NCBI GenBank assembly: GCA_021780935.1
Contig: JAJXXT010000152.1
Coordinates: 1-52,719 of the forward strand
Source: Pseudomonadota bacterium
Lineage (GTDB): Bacteria > Pseudomonadota > Alphaproteobacteria > Acetobacterales > Acetobacteraceae
Reading direction: 5' to 3'
Length of the DNA stretch: 52,719 nucleotides
In this document: piece after piece, positions 24,841 to 33,918 of the stretch
Numbering within the stretch: position 1 is the first letter of the stretch
Layout: every line of letters starts with the position of its first letter
Translations under genes and position numbers: made by a program
Notes under the pieces: generated by a model
The model's database searches: none
What the model was told of the DNA's origin: nothing
What the model saw: the letters and a program-made list of their open reading frames with translations, nothing else

Positions 24841-25821
24841 CTACTTCTGCGCTGCCTCCGCCTCCCGCATCAGCGTCGGGTTCCACTTCTTCGCCAGCGG
24901 CGAGGCGGCATAGACCCTGTCGGCATTGGCGCGAAATGCGGCGAGGTCGGGCGTCTGCACGGTGAGCCCTTTCGACTTCAGCAACGCCAAGACACGTGAT
25001 TCATCGGCCAGCCGCGCCTTGTCGTTCTGCGCCATCGCCGCCCGCGCGTCGCGCACCAGCACCTCCTGCTGCGCCTTGGTCAGCCGCGCGAACACTTTCT
25101 CGGAGATGTCGAAGAACACCGGCTGCACCAGATGGTTGGTCATCACCACCGTCTTCGTGACCTCGTAGAACTTCGCCGCCGCCGTGATGGTGAGCGGGTT
25201 CTCCTGCCCGTCGATCGTGCCGGTCTTGAGCGCCAGGTAAACCTCCGGCATGGCCATCGGCACCGGTGAAACACCGAGCGTGCGGCCGAGCAGCAGCCAT
25301 TCCGGCGTCGCCGGCATGCGCATCTTGATTCCCTTGAGGTCGGCCGGCGTCCGGACCGTACGCATCTCGCGCAGATTGACCTCGCGCGTGCCGAGATACC
25401 CGACGGCGAGGATGCGGATGCCGAGCTTCTTCGCCACCATCGCGGTGTAGGTCTTGCCGAACGGCCCGTCGAAGATGCGGCGCAGACCAGCATAGTCGCG
25501 AATCAGATAGGCACGATCGAGAAAGCCGAGGCTCGGCATCTGCCGCGCCACCGAAAACGCGGTGCCGGTGCTCATCTGCAGGGTCCCGCGCTCGATCGCG
25601 GCAAACTCCGTGCCCTGCCGGAACAACGTGCTGGCGGGATAGATATTGATGTCGAACGCGCCCGGCGCGTCCTTCTCCACCATCGCCTTGAACGCATACA
25701 TCGACTTGGTGAGGAAGTCGGGCGGCGGCGCGGCGGTGGAGAAGCGCAGGCGCACCTGCGCGTGCGCAACGCCAGCAAGCATGAGAAAGGCCGAGGCAAA
25801 ACCCGCAAAACGGCGCATCAT
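24841..25821 (-). CDS. TRAP transporter substrate-binding protein (DctP)
   Basis: 326 residues with a Sec signal peptide ending in AGVAHA. The mature periplasmic protein shows the TRAP hallmarks: VRLRFSTAAPPPDFLTKSMYAF, KGIKMRMPATPEWLLLGRTL with the conserved Arg, and ALKTGTIDGQENPLTI. Its start codon shares one base with the stop of the FAH gene (TGATG), so the two are coupled. An AAGGAG ribosome site lies just upstream. The binding pocket suggests a carboxylate ligand, as in the whole family. Confidence 0.92.
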   Translation of the reverse strand: MMRRFAGFASAFLMLAGVAHAQVRLRFSTAAPPPDFLTKSMYAFKAMVEKDAPGAFDINIYPASTLFRQGTEFAAIERGTLQMSTGTAFSVARQMPSLGFLDRAYLIRDYAGLRRIFDGPFGKTYTAMVAKKLGIRILAVGYLGTREVNLREMRTVRTPADLKGIKMRMPATPEWLLLGRTLGVSPVPMAMPEVYLALKTGTIDGQENPLTITAAAKFYEVTKTVVMTNHLVQPVFFDISEKVFARLTKAQQEVLVRDARAAMAQNDKARLADESRVLALLKSKGLTVQTPDLAAFRANADRVYAASPLAKKWNPTLMREAEAAQK

Positions 25822-26723
25822 CAGGCTCCTTGCATGATAGTAACGTCCAACGTGCCGATCTTTTCGATCTCGGCCACGACCCGGTCGCCCACGGACAGAA
25901 ACGTGCCCTTCGGCGCCCCGACACCGGCGGGCGTGCCGGTCAGGATCACGTCGCCGGGGTCGAGCGTCATGATGCGCGAGGCGATTGCTATCTGTTCTGC
26001 AATCGAAAAGATCATGCCGGCGGTGCGCGCGTCCTGCTTCACCGCCCCGTTGACCGAAAGCTTCAGCCCCAGGTCCTGCGGATCGCCGATCGCACTTGCC
26101 GGCACCAGGCGCGGGCCCATCGGGCAGCACGTGTCCTGCGCCTTGCCGGCGACCCAATCGAGTTTGTAGAAGGTCTCCGGCGCACGATTGAGGTCGCGGG
26201 CGGAAAAATCGATCGCCACGGTATAGGCGGCGACATGCGCGAGCGCGTCCTCGGCGGAGACGGCGCGCGCGGTGCGGCCGATCACCGCGGCAAGCTCCAC
26301 CTCCCAGTCCATCGCGTTGGTGTCGAGCGGCTTGCGCACAGTGGCTCCGGGCCCGACCACCGCGTTGCGCGGCGGCTTCATGAAGAAGAACAGGCGCTGC
26401 GCCTCCTTGCGCAGGTCGGCCACGCCCATCTCCGCGCAATGGTCATAGTAGTTGGCGCCGGCGCAGAGGATCTTCCCGGGATAGAGCAGCGGCGCGAGGC
26501 GCGAACCCTCCGGCACCGCGTCCGCGGCGTTGGGCCGCCAGGCATCGAGGGCCGCCGACACCCGCTCCCAGTCCCAGAACAGCCCGGCGACGCTGGCCAT
26601 CCCGTGCACACCGGCCCGCGCCAGCGAGGCGTCGAGGCGGTAGAACCGCCCGCCTTCCTCGACGCAGGCCAACGGCCCACCCGTTGTTGCTATGGTGGCC
26701 AGCGCCCAGCTTCCTCGCGGCAT
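25821..26723 (-). CDS. Fumarylacetoacetate hydrolase (FAH) family protein
   Basis: 300 residues. The N-terminal ~80 residues form the small cap domain. The catalytic FAH barrel contains ILCAGANYYDHCAEMG, MDWEVELAAVIGR, YTVAIDFSARD and VILTGTPAGVG with metal-binding acids. The family hydrolyses or decarboxylates acylpyruvates and 2-keto-3-deoxy sugar acids, for example in aromatic or sugar-acid breakdown. Its position at the head of a TRAP-SDR unit and opposite a GntR regulator supports breakdown of an imported acid. Confidence 0.9.
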   Translation of the reverse strand: MPRGSWALATIATTGGPLACVEEGGRFYRLDASLARAGVHGMASVAGLFWDWERVSAALDAWRPNAADAVPEGSRLAPLLYPGKILCAGANYYDHCAEMGVADLRKEAQRLFFFMKPPRNAVVGPGATVRKPLDTNAMDWEVELAAVIGRTARAVSAEDALAHVAAYTVAIDFSARDLNRAPETFYKLDWVAGKAQDTCCPMGPRLVPASAIGDPQDLGLKLSVNGAVKQDARTAGMIFSIAEQIAIASRIMTLDPGDVILTGTPAGVGAPKGTFLSVGDRVVAEIEKIGTLDVTIMQGA

Positions 26724-26753
26724 CGCGTCCCCGTCTTGCTATCGTTTCGGCCA

Positions 26754-26767
26754 GATTTTATAAAATC
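26754..26767. promoter_or_regulatory. 14-bp palindrome, likely GntR operator
   Basis: GATTTTATAAAATC is a perfect palindrome and stands out as the AT-richest stretch in a GC-rich region. It lies between the FAH gene start and the GntR gene start and includes a TATAAA-like sequence, so a repressor bound here could block both promoters. FCD-type GntR proteins commonly bind such inverted repeats; binding here is inference. Confidence 0.65.
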
Positions 26768-26789
26768 ATCTTACGGATATGGAGCCCGA

Positions 26790-27494
26790 ATGCAAGCCGG
26801 TGACGACACGGGAACGGACGCGGGAACACTGGCCGAGCAGGCCTATCGGCGCCTGCGCGCGGAAATTCTCCATGGCGAGCTGATGCCCGGCGAGAGGCTG
26901 CGCGCGGCCGATCTTCACGGGCGCTTCGGCCTCGGCCTGACCCCGATCCGCGAGGCGCTCGGCCGGCTGGCCGCGGAAAACCTGGTGGAGCTCGAAAACC
27001 ATCGCGGCTCGCGCGTGCCCAAGGCGAACCCGGCCGACCTCGCCGACCTGATGGCGACGCGGCGCGCCATCGAACGCCTATGCCTCGGGGCCGCGATCGC
27101 GCAGGGCGACGCGGCGTGGGAGGCGGAGATCGTCGCCGCCCTGCACCTGCTCTCGCGTACGGCACTGCCGAAGGACGAGGCCGACCGTGCCGGTGCTGTG
27201 GTGTGGGAGGCGCGGCACCGGCGCTTTCATGCAGCATTGGTCGCGGCCTGCGGCTCGGCATGGACGCTGCGGTTCTGGAATCTGCTCAGCGACCATTCGG
27301 AACGCTATCGCAAGGTCCGCCTGCTGCATCACGCCGAGGCCGCGGCCGAGGTGCGCGACATCGCGGGCGAGCACCAGGCCATCGCGCACGCGGTGCTGGC
27401 GCGCGACGCGGCCCTTGCGACAACGCTGATGGACGCCCACCTGCTGGTCACCGAAACCTCGGTGGCCCGGTTGCTTTCCCAGAAATTGGTCTGA
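26790..27494 (+). CDS. GntR-family regulator, FCD (FadR-like) subfamily
   Basis: 234 residues. The winged helix-turn-helix occupies residues ~14-80 (YRRLRAEILHGELMPGERLR, then FGLGLTPIREALGRL). The FCD effector domain follows, with metal-ligand candidates in RHRRFHAALVAACG and GEHQAIAHAVLARD. A GGAG at 26781 supports the ATG at 26790. Transcribed away from the FAH-TRAP-SDR genes across a perfect palindrome, it is very likely their regulator, sensing the imported acid or a product of it. Confidence 0.9.
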   Translation: MQAGDDTGTDAGTLAEQAYRRLRAEILHGELMPGERLRAADLHGRFGLGLTPIREALGRLAAENLVELENHRGSRVPKANPADLADLMATRRAIERLCLGAAIAQGDAAWEAEIVAALHLLSRTALPKDEADRAGAVVWEARHRRFHAALVAACGSAWTLRFWNLLSDHSERYRKVRLLHHAEAAAEVRDIAGEHQAIAHAVLARDAALATTLMDAHLLVTETSVARLLSQKLV

Positions 27495-27570
27495 ACGCCG
27501 CCGGGCGGGCGGGATTTGCCTGTCGGGCGAATTTGTGATGCCTTCCGCATCAGCAAATCCCGAGGCCGTC

Positions 27571-28950
27571 ATGTCGCTCACCAATGCCCCCGACCCCGAA
27601 ATCCGCCGCGCCATCGTCGAGCAGGATCTCGCCAACGTCCTGCACCCGATCGTCCAGCATCGCGCGCTGGAAAAGAAGCAGATGGTGGTCGCGGGCGGCG
27701 GCGGCTCGACCATCCGCGACGCCGACGGCACCGAGTATCTCGACGCCATGGCCGGGCTGTGGTGCGTCAACATCGGCTACGGCCGCCACGAGCTCGCCCA
27801 GGTCGCGGCCGAGCAGATGGAGCAGCTCGCCTATTTCCCGCATACGGCGATGAACGAGCCCGCCTCCCAGCTGGCCGCGACGATCAACACGCTGATGGGC
27901 GGCGACAACCATGTCTACTTCGTCAACTCCGGCTCGGAGGCGAACGAGGCCGGCATCAAGGTCGCGCGGCAATGGGCCAAGCAGGTATATCCGGGCCAGT
28001 TCCGCTTCAAGACCATCAGCCGCTACTACGCCTATCATGGCACCACCATGGCCACGCTGGACGCCGGCGGCATGGGCGAGCGCAAGGGAAAGTTCGAGCC
28101 CTATTCCGGCGATTTCGTGCATGTCGCGCCACCCACCTGCTATCGCTGCCCGTTCGGCCTCACCTACCCGTCCTGCGGGCTGGCCTGTGTGAAGAACATG
28201 GAGGCGACGATCCTCGGCGAGGGCCCGGAAAGCGTCGCGGAGGTGATCGTGGAGCCGATCATGAGCGGTGTCGGCATCGCCGTGCCGCCGGATGAGTATC
28301 TGCCGGAGGTCGAGGCGATCTGCCGGCGCTACGGCATCCTGCTGCACGTCGATGAGGTGATCAACGGCTTCGGCCGCACCGGCAAGATGTTCGCCCACCA
28401 GCATTACGGGGTGAAGCCCGATATCGTCGCCGTGGCCAAGGGAATCTCCAGCGCCTATCTACCGATCGCGGCAACCGTGGTGCGCAACCGCGTGTTCGAG
28501 AGCTTTCTCGGCGAGCCGGACTCTAACCGCCAGGTGATGCAGGTGAACACCTACGGCGGCCACCCCGTCGCCGCCGCGGTGGCGCAGCGCAACATCGAGA
28601 TCATGATGCAGGAGAAGCTCGCCGAGCGCGCCGCGGAGACCGGGGCCTATCTGATGGACGGGCTGCGCGGTCTGTTGCGGCACCGCAACGTCGGCGATGT
28701 GCGCGGCAAGGGCCTGCTGTGCGGTGTCGAGCTGGTGAAGGACAAGGCGACCAAGGAGCAGCTCGACAGCGCGGTGATGGGCGGCGTGGTGGACGCGTGC
28801 AAGGCGGCCGGCGTGATCGTCGGGCGCGCCGGCAGCGGCAGCCGGTGGGGCACCGTGGTCGCGATCTGCCCGCCGCTGGTGGTGACGCGCGCGGAGTGCG
28901 ACCGCATCGTCGAGACGCTGGACAAGGCGATCGCCGCGATCCCGGCATAG
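27571..28950 (+). CDS. Class III omega-aminotransferase (taurine-pyruvate type?)
   Basis: 459 residues from the ATG at 27571, preceded by GAGG; an ATG at 27538 is an alternative. The PLP-binding Lys is Lys290 in VAVAKGISSAYLP. HVDEVINGFGRTG supplies the PLP Asp, and FVNSGSEANEAGIKVARQW is typical of class III enzymes. A CYRCPFGLTYPSCGLACV segment and the overall sequence recall taurine-pyruvate and beta-alanine-pyruvate aminotransferases. The gene follows gntR by 76 bases on the same strand. Whether it serves the same pathway as the divergent TRAP genes is unknown. Confidence 0.88.
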   Translation: MSLTNAPDPEIRRAIVEQDLANVLHPIVQHRALEKKQMVVAGGGGSTIRDADGTEYLDAMAGLWCVNIGYGRHELAQVAAEQMEQLAYFPHTAMNEPASQLAATINTLMGGDNHVYFVNSGSEANEAGIKVARQWAKQVYPGQFRFKTISRYYAYHGTTMATLDAGGMGERKGKFEPYSGDFVHVAPPTCYRCPFGLTYPSCGLACVKNMEATILGEGPESVAEVIVEPIMSGVGIAVPPDEYLPEVEAICRRYGILLHVDEVINGFGRTGKMFAHQHYGVKPDIVAVAKGISSAYLPIAATVVRNRVFESFLGEPDSNRQVMQVNTYGGHPVAAAVAQRNIEIMMQEKLAERAAETGAYLMDGLRGLLRHRNVGDVRGKGLLCGVELVKDKATKEQLDSAVMGGVVDACKAAGVIVGRAGSGSRWGTVVAICPPLVVTRAECDRIVETLDKAIAAIPA

Positions 28951-28997
28951 AGCAATCTCCGGTCCGACGGGGAATCGTCGGATCGGATTTCTTGCTC
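28950..28997. terminator. Strong stem-loop between convergent genes
   Basis: An inner stem CCGGTCCGACG with CGTCGGATCGG (one wobble) closes a 6-base loop, and an outer pair GAGCAA with TTGCTC extends it. An ATTTCTT stretch follows the inner stem on the plus strand. It lies directly after the aminotransferase stop and 24 bases before the end of the convergent AhpD-like gene, so it may work in both directions. Confidence 0.75.
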
Positions 28998-29020
28998 CAG
29001 AAACCTCGCATGCTGCCGCG

Positions 29021-29599
29021 CTACGCCTTCGGCAGGCGCCCCATCAGGTAGAACTCGTCGTTCGGCCTGAGGCTCACGAGGTTGGCCAGCCGGTTGGACA
29101 TCGCGAAGAACGCCGCGATGGCGCCGATATCCCAGGCGTCCTCGCGCGTGAAGCCGTGGGCCTCCAGCGCCGCGATATCGGCCTCGCTCACCGCCTCCGC
29201 CTCCCGCGAGACCAGCATCGCGAAGGCCAGCATCGCGCGCTGGCGCGCCGTGATGTCGGCCTTGCGCCAGTTGGTCGCCACCTGGTCGGCGATGTGCGGC
29301 GCGCGGGCACGGATGCGCAGGATCGCGCCATGCGCCACCACGCAATAGAGGCATTGATTGGCGCCGCTGGTGGCGACGACGATCATTTCGCGCTCGGCCT
29401 TGGACAGCCCGGCGTCGCGCTCCATCAGCGCATCATGATAGGCAAAAAAGGCGCGAAACTCGTCCGGCCGATGCGCCAGTGCCAGGAAAATATTAGGTAC
29501 AAAGCCCGATTTTTCCTGCACGGCCAGAATCTTCTCGCGGATGTCCGGCTCCATTCCCGCCAGTTCCGGCACCGCAAAACGGCTGATCGGCGCGTCCAT
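29021..29599 (-). CDS. AhpD-like / carboxymuconolactone decarboxylase family protein (peroxidase-related)
   Basis: 192 residues starting MDAPISRF. The all-helical fold carries the AhpD active-site pattern C83-LY-C86-xxx-H90 in NQCLYCVVAHG, preceded by a conserved LSKAEREMIVVATSGAN helix. Such proteins act as alkylhydroperoxidases or disulfide reductants. It is the last gene of the DctP-DctQM-ligase-PCC unit, 10 bases after the PCC gene. A detoxifying role during catabolism is an inference. Confidence 0.85.
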   Translation of the reverse strand: MDAPISRFAVPELAGMEPDIREKILAVQEKSGFVPNIFLALAHRPDEFRAFFAYHDALMERDAGLSKAEREMIVVATSGANQCLYCVVAHGAILRIRARAPHIADQVATNWRKADITARQRAMLAFAMLVSREAEAVSEADIAALEAHGFTREDAWDIGAIAAFFAMSNRLANLVSLRPNDEFYLMGRLPKA

Positions 29600-29609
29600 C
29601 CTGTCCTCC

Positions 29610-30455
29610 CTAAATGGCTTCAAGAAAGCCTTCGAATGTCATCAGCACCGGGTTGTCATCGGCCAGCAACCGCCCCCGCCTGATCTGGAAATCGAGATCG
29701 ACGATCGCAATGTCGAGCGCGCTGACATCACCCACCGTGCCGCGCGTCACCAGCAGCTCCGTGGCAAAACCGTCGATCGGCGCGGCGTCGGCGAAGCGCG
29801 CGCCGATGGTGCTGGCCACACCGCCACGCACGGCAGCACGGCCAAGGCGTGCCGCGCCGACCGCGGTCTCCAGCGCCCGCACCAGGTCCTGGTTGGGTGC
29901 CAGCCGCACGGCAACCCCCGGTGTCGCGCGCGCCGGCACGACGGTTGCGGTGGCCACGGGCGAGAACAGCCTGAAGCCGGTCTCCTCGTCCTGCATGGCC
30001 TCGAACCGCGCGCCGACAAGAGCCGCGCCCGTGGCACGGATCGGCGCCGCGATCACGGTCTCCTCCGGCAGCACATGGCCGCAACCGACGCCGCCGTCCG
30101 CCTCCGTCCATAGCGCATGGCAGTGGAAGAACGGCTCGCCGTCGCGCCAGCCCAGGGTGATCGCCGCCGCGTCGAGCCGCGTCATCCCCGGCGGGCGTCG
30201 CGGCGCGCTGTAGAAGGCCGCGTGCGACGCATCGGGCGACGGCGCTGGAATAACGTAGCCGAACGGCCCGAACCCACCGCCCGAAAGCGCCAGGCACGCC
30301 GACTCCGCCCCCAGACGCGCGGCCAGTTCCGCAAGCGTATCGAGCAGCAGCCGCCCCGCCGGCAGCTCCACATCCACGGGAATGGCACTGGCCGGCACCG
30401 CACCGATGCGCCGAGCGGCGGGCCTGCCAGGCTGGCGGACGAAGCGTTCAGCCAC
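29610..30455 (-). CDS. Tandem PCC-domain (DUF296) protein
   Basis: 281 residues from a GTG start that overlaps the ligase stop by eight bases. The first domain (~residues 20-155) shows CLALSGGGFGPFGYVIPAPS, FFHCHALWTEADGGVGCGHV and LPEETVIAAPI, the PCC pattern with its HxH and GGH-like segments. The second domain (~165-275) repeats the layout more loosely: RLAPNQDLVRALETAVGAAR, GGVASTIGARFADA and LDIAIVDLDFQ. PCC domains bind DNA in plant AT-hook proteins, but bacterial ones are uncharacterised. Here the gene sits in a catabolic operon, which suggests a metabolic or ligand-sensing role. Confidence 0.75.
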   Translation of the reverse strand: MAERFVRQPGRPAARRIGAVPASAIPVDVELPAGRLLLDTLAELAARLGAESACLALSGGGFGPFGYVIPAPSPDASHAAFYSAPRRPPGMTRLDAAAITLGWRDGEPFFHCHALWTEADGGVGCGHVLPEETVIAAPIRATGAALVGARFEAMQDEETGFRLFSPVATATVVPARATPGVAVRLAPNQDLVRALETAVGAARLGRAAVRGGVASTIGARFADAAPIDGFATELLVTRGTVGDVSALDIAIVDLDFQIRRGRLLADDNPVLMTFEGFLEAI

Positions 30456-32013
30456 CCGCCTGCCGCCCCTGCGCGTCGCGGCGATACAGCTCCGCGCGGA
30501 TATCCTTTTTCGCCAGCTTCCCGTAAGCCGATTTCGGCAGCGCCTCCCAGAACTCCACGCGCCGCGGCAGCTTGTAGCGAGTAATCCTGTCGCCGAGCCA
30601 GGACAGCAGGGCCGCCGCGTCCAACGCCTGCCCCGCGCGCAGCACGCAGACCGCGACACCAGCCTCGCCCCAGGTCGGGTCCGGCACGCCGAACACCGCG
30701 CATTCCAGAATCGCCGGGTGCGTCAGCAGCTTTTCCTCGACCTCGCGCGGATGGATGTTCGAGCCACCGGAGATGTACATGTCCGACGCGCGGCCGGTGA
30801 TATAGACAAATCCCTCCGCGTCCATATGGCCGAGATCGCCGGTGCGAAACCACCCGTCGCGGAATGCCTTCGCGTTGGCCTCTTCGTTGTCGTAATAGCC
30901 CGCGAACACCGCCGGCCCGCAGACACAGATCTCGCCGGTCTCACCCGGCGCCATCTCGCGCCCCTCATCGTCCTGAACCGAGACCTGCATCGCCGTGCGC
31001 TCAAACCCGCAGGTGCCGATGCGCGCGTGCGGCCCGTCCTCCATCGCGTGCCATTCCGGCGGCAGCACGGTGATGTTGCCGGTCACCTCGCCCAGGCCGA
31101 AATACTGCACCAGCACCGGGCCGAGTGTGGCCAGCGCGCGCTTCTGATCCTCGCGATACATCGGCGCGCCGGCATAGATGACATAGCGCAACGATGAGCG
31201 GTCGTATCGGTTGACAGCGGGATGCTCGACCAGCAGCTTCACGATAGTCGGCACGGTGAACATGTTGGTGATCCGCCACCGCTCCACCAGCGCCCACGCC
31301 TCAGCCACGTCCAGCCGGTCGGAGGCAAGCATCACCGTCCTCGCGCCACGCGCAACCTGGGTCAGCGCATGCACCCCGGCCCCATGCGACAGCGGCGCCA
31401 GCACCAGGGATGCATCGCGATGCGTCGTCCCCGGCATCAGGTCGCAGAGATGGGAGGTAACGACGAACCCCATCTGCCCATGCGTCAGCACGGCGGCCTT
31501 GGGCTTGCCGGTGGTGCCGGATGTGAAGAAGAACCAGCAGGGATCGTCGTACTCGACATCGGCCACCGGCGCGACCGCGCCCATGTGGCGCGCGATGACG
31601 GCATCGACGTCCTCGCCGAACCCGGCCGGCCCGATCGCCAGCATCACGCGCGGCGCCACCGCCTCGCCCACCGCCGCGGCATGGGCGGTGAACTCCGCCT
31701 GGCAGATCATCGCCTCCACCTGCGCGGTGCGTGCGAGCGCCGCGACGTCGGTCGGCGTCTGGCGGAAATTGGTCGGCACATAGACGGCACCGATGCGAAA
31801 ACAGGCGAACATCGCCTCCAGCATCTGGTTGCAGTTGCGCGACTGCACCAGCACCCGGCTGCCCTTGGCGAGGCCCAGCCCCGCCAGCCCGGCGGCCAGG
31901 GCCGCGACCCGCGCCTCCAGCTCGGCCCAGCTCCACTGCCGCTCGCCCCAGATCAGGGCGGGTTCCGCCGCGTGCCGGCGCGCCGCCGCGCGGGGCAGGT
32001 GCGCCAGGTTCAT
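30448..32013 (-). CDS. Acyl-CoA synthetase / AMP-dependent ligase
   Basis: 521 residues from the ATG at 32013, which matches the family's opening (MNLAHLPRAAARRHAAEPAL). An ATG at 32058 overlaps the dctQM stop and is a coupled alternative. The ATP-binding P-loop FFFTSGTTGKPKAAVLTH, YFGLGEVTGNITVLP, the hinge WFRTGDLGHMD, and the catalytic Lys in KSAYGKLAKKDIRAEL are all present. It would activate the acid brought in by the TRAP system encoded upstream as its CoA thioester. The chain length or aromatic character of the substrate cannot be read from the sequence. Confidence 0.9.
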   Translation of the reverse strand: MNLAHLPRAAARRHAAEPALIWGERQWSWAELEARVAALAAGLAGLGLAKGSRVLVQSRNCNQMLEAMFACFRIGAVYVPTNFRQTPTDVAALARTAQVEAMICQAEFTAHAAAVGEAVAPRVMLAIGPAGFGEDVDAVIARHMGAVAPVADVEYDDPCWFFFTSGTTGKPKAAVLTHGQMGFVVTSHLCDLMPGTTHRDASLVLAPLSHGAGVHALTQVARGARTVMLASDRLDVAEAWALVERWRITNMFTVPTIVKLLVEHPAVNRYDRSSLRYVIYAGAPMYREDQKRALATLGPVLVQYFGLGEVTGNITVLPPEWHAMEDGPHARIGTCGFERTAMQVSVQDDEGREMAPGETGEICVCGPAVFAGYYDNEEANAKAFRDGWFRTGDLGHMDAEGFVYITGRASDMYISGGSNIHPREVEEKLLTHPAILECAVFGVPDPTWGEAGVAVCVLRAGQALDAAALLSWLGDRITRYKLPRRVEFWEALPKSAYGKLAKKDIRAELYRRDAQGRQAGG

Positions 32014-32057
32014 CACCCGTTTCGATGTCGGCACAACACCGCCGCGCGGAACGCCCA

Positions 32058-33893
32058 TCACAGAAACCCCGTCGAAATCCATGGCAGGAAGGCGATCAGC
32101 AGCGTGCCCGCCAGCAGCGTGAGGATATAGGGCAGCATGGCGCGCATCCCCGTATCGGGATCGACGCGCCCAATGGCGCACGCCGTGTAGTAGCCCACGC
32201 CGAAGGGCGGCGCGAACAGGCCGATTCCCATCGAGAGGATCACTACCATCGCATAATGCACCTCGTTGATGCCCACCTCGCGCGCGATGGGAAACAGCAG
32301 CGGTCCGAACAGCACCATCGCCGGAATCCCCTCGAGGACCGAGCCCAGCACGATGAACGCCACAATCGAGGCCAGCATGAACGTGGTGTGCCCGCCCGGC
32401 AGCCCGCGCATCGCCGTCGCGAGCGACTGCGAGAAGCCCGATTGCGTCAGCCCCCATGCCATCCCCGTTGCGGTGCCGATGATCATCAGGATCGCACCCG
32501 ACAGAGACGCCGTGTCCACCAGCATCGGCACCACGCGCCGCCACTCGAAGCGGCGGTAGAACAGCAGCCCCACCAGCGTCGCGTAGGCGATGCCGACGGT
32601 CGAGACCTCGGTCGCGGTCGCGATCCCGTCCATCACCGTGAAGCGGATCAGGAACGGCAGCACCAGCGCCGGCAGCGCGACGGCAAAGGAGCGAAGAACG
32701 TCGGCGCGCGGCGCACGCGGCAGCGGCGTATCGGCGCGCCGCCGGTACCAGACGACGAGGCAGAGCAGAGCCGCCACCACCAGCCCCGGCAGCAGCCCGC
32801 CGGTGAACAGCGCGGAGATGGAAACGCCGGTCACCGAACCGATGGTGATCAGCACCAGGCTCGGCGGCACGGTCTCGGTCTGCGCGCCGGTTGCCGAGAG
32901 CAGCGCCACCAGGTCGCCGGCATCGGCGCCGCGCGCACGCATCTCGGGGAACAGCACCGGGGCGATCGCCGCCATGTCGGCCGCCTTGGAGCCGGAAATG
33001 CCGGAGACGAGATACATGCCCGCGACCAGCACATAATGCATGCCGCCGCGCACATGGCCGAGCAACCCGGCAAGAAACGCCACCATCGCGCGCGCCATGC
33101 CCGTCATCTCGATCAGCAGCCCGAGAAAGACGAAAAGCGGCACGGCGAGCAGGATCAGGTTCGACATGCCCTCATCCATGCGCCCGACTAGAATCGCCAG
33201 CGGAACGTCCGCGGCGAGCGCCAGATAGGCGAAGGCGGCGAGGCCAAAGGCGAAGGCGATCGGCACCCCGGCAAAAACCAACGCGGCAACGACGCCGACG
33301 AAGAAGATCAGCAGATCGATATTGCCAAGCGGCGGAAACACCGGCGCGGCCAGCGCGAAGGCGGCGGCCACCACGCCAACACAGGCAGCCGCAACCAACC
33401 CAGGGCGTCCGCAGCGCAGCAGCCGTGACAGCGCCACCAGCAGCATGGCGAGCGTGCCCGCGGGCAGCGCCGCCGCGCGCCAGGCGTCGGAAATCTGCAT
33501 CGCCGGCGTGATAATCACCGCCTGCTCGCGCGCGTAGCCGAAGGTGGGCACCAGCAGCAGCACCAGGAACAGCACCGAGGCGGCGAGCCCCAGCGCGTCC
33601 AGCAGCGGCCGCCGGCGCGGCCCCGCGCGGGAGACCAGCGCGGTCATGCGCATATGCTCCGCGCGGCGCAGCGCGATCGCCGCACCCAGCATTGCCAGCC
33701 ACAGGAACAGCATCGAGGCCAGCTCGTCCGACCACACCAGCGGGCGGTCGAACACATAGCGGGCGGTGACGCCGGCGAGCAGCAGCACGATCTCGCCCAG
33801 CACCAGCGCCGCCGCGACGAGATCGAGCGTGGTGCCGATGGCGGCGTCGGCAGCACCCAGCCAATCACGCCGCGGTAGCGCCGACACGCTCAT
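32058..33893 (-). CDS. TRAP transporter fused permease (DctQ-DctM)
   Basis: 611 residues. The first ~170 residues form the four-helix DctQ part (RYVFDRPLVWSDELASMLFL). The remainder is DctM with about 12 helices (LAVPLFVFLGLLIEMTGMAR, SGISGSKAADMAAIAPVLFP, ATGAQTETVPPSLVLITIGS). Fusion of the two permease subunits is known in several TRAP systems. It works with the DctP encoded 25 bases upstream and is followed directly by the ligase gene. The start at 33893 (MSVSALPRRDWLG) was chosen because sequence before it is not protein-like. Confidence 0.9.
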   Translation of the reverse strand: MSVSALPRRDWLGAADAAIGTTLDLVAAALVLGEIVLLLAGVTARYVFDRPLVWSDELASMLFLWLAMLGAAIALRRAEHMRMTALVSRAGPRRRPLLDALGLAASVLFLVLLLVPTFGYAREQAVIITPAMQISDAWRAAALPAGTLAMLLVALSRLLRCGRPGLVAAACVGVVAAAFALAAPVFPPLGNIDLLIFFVGVVAALVFAGVPIAFAFGLAAFAYLALAADVPLAILVGRMDEGMSNLILLAVPLFVFLGLLIEMTGMARAMVAFLAGLLGHVRGGMHYVLVAGMYLVSGISGSKAADMAAIAPVLFPEMRARGADAGDLVALLSATGAQTETVPPSLVLITIGSVTGVSISALFTGGLLPGLVVAALLCLVVWYRRRADTPLPRAPRADVLRSFAVALPALVLPFLIRFTVMDGIATATEVSTVGIAYATLVGLLFYRRFEWRRVVPMLVDTASLSGAILMIIGTATGMAWGLTQSGFSQSLATAMRGLPGGHTTFMLASIVAFIVLGSVLEGIPAMVLFGPLLFPIAREVGINEVHYAMVVILSMGIGLFAPPFGVGYYTACAIGRVDPDTGMRAMLPYILTLLAGTLLIAFLPWISTGFL

Positions 33894-33918
33894 CGGGTTG
33901 GCCTCGCCGGGTGCGCGG

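Noticed and set aside
30456..30659. Upstream extension of the PCC protein
   Set aside because: It lies inside the ligase gene and has the Arg/Cys/Trp-rich composition of a shadow frame; the GTG at 30455 fits the family.
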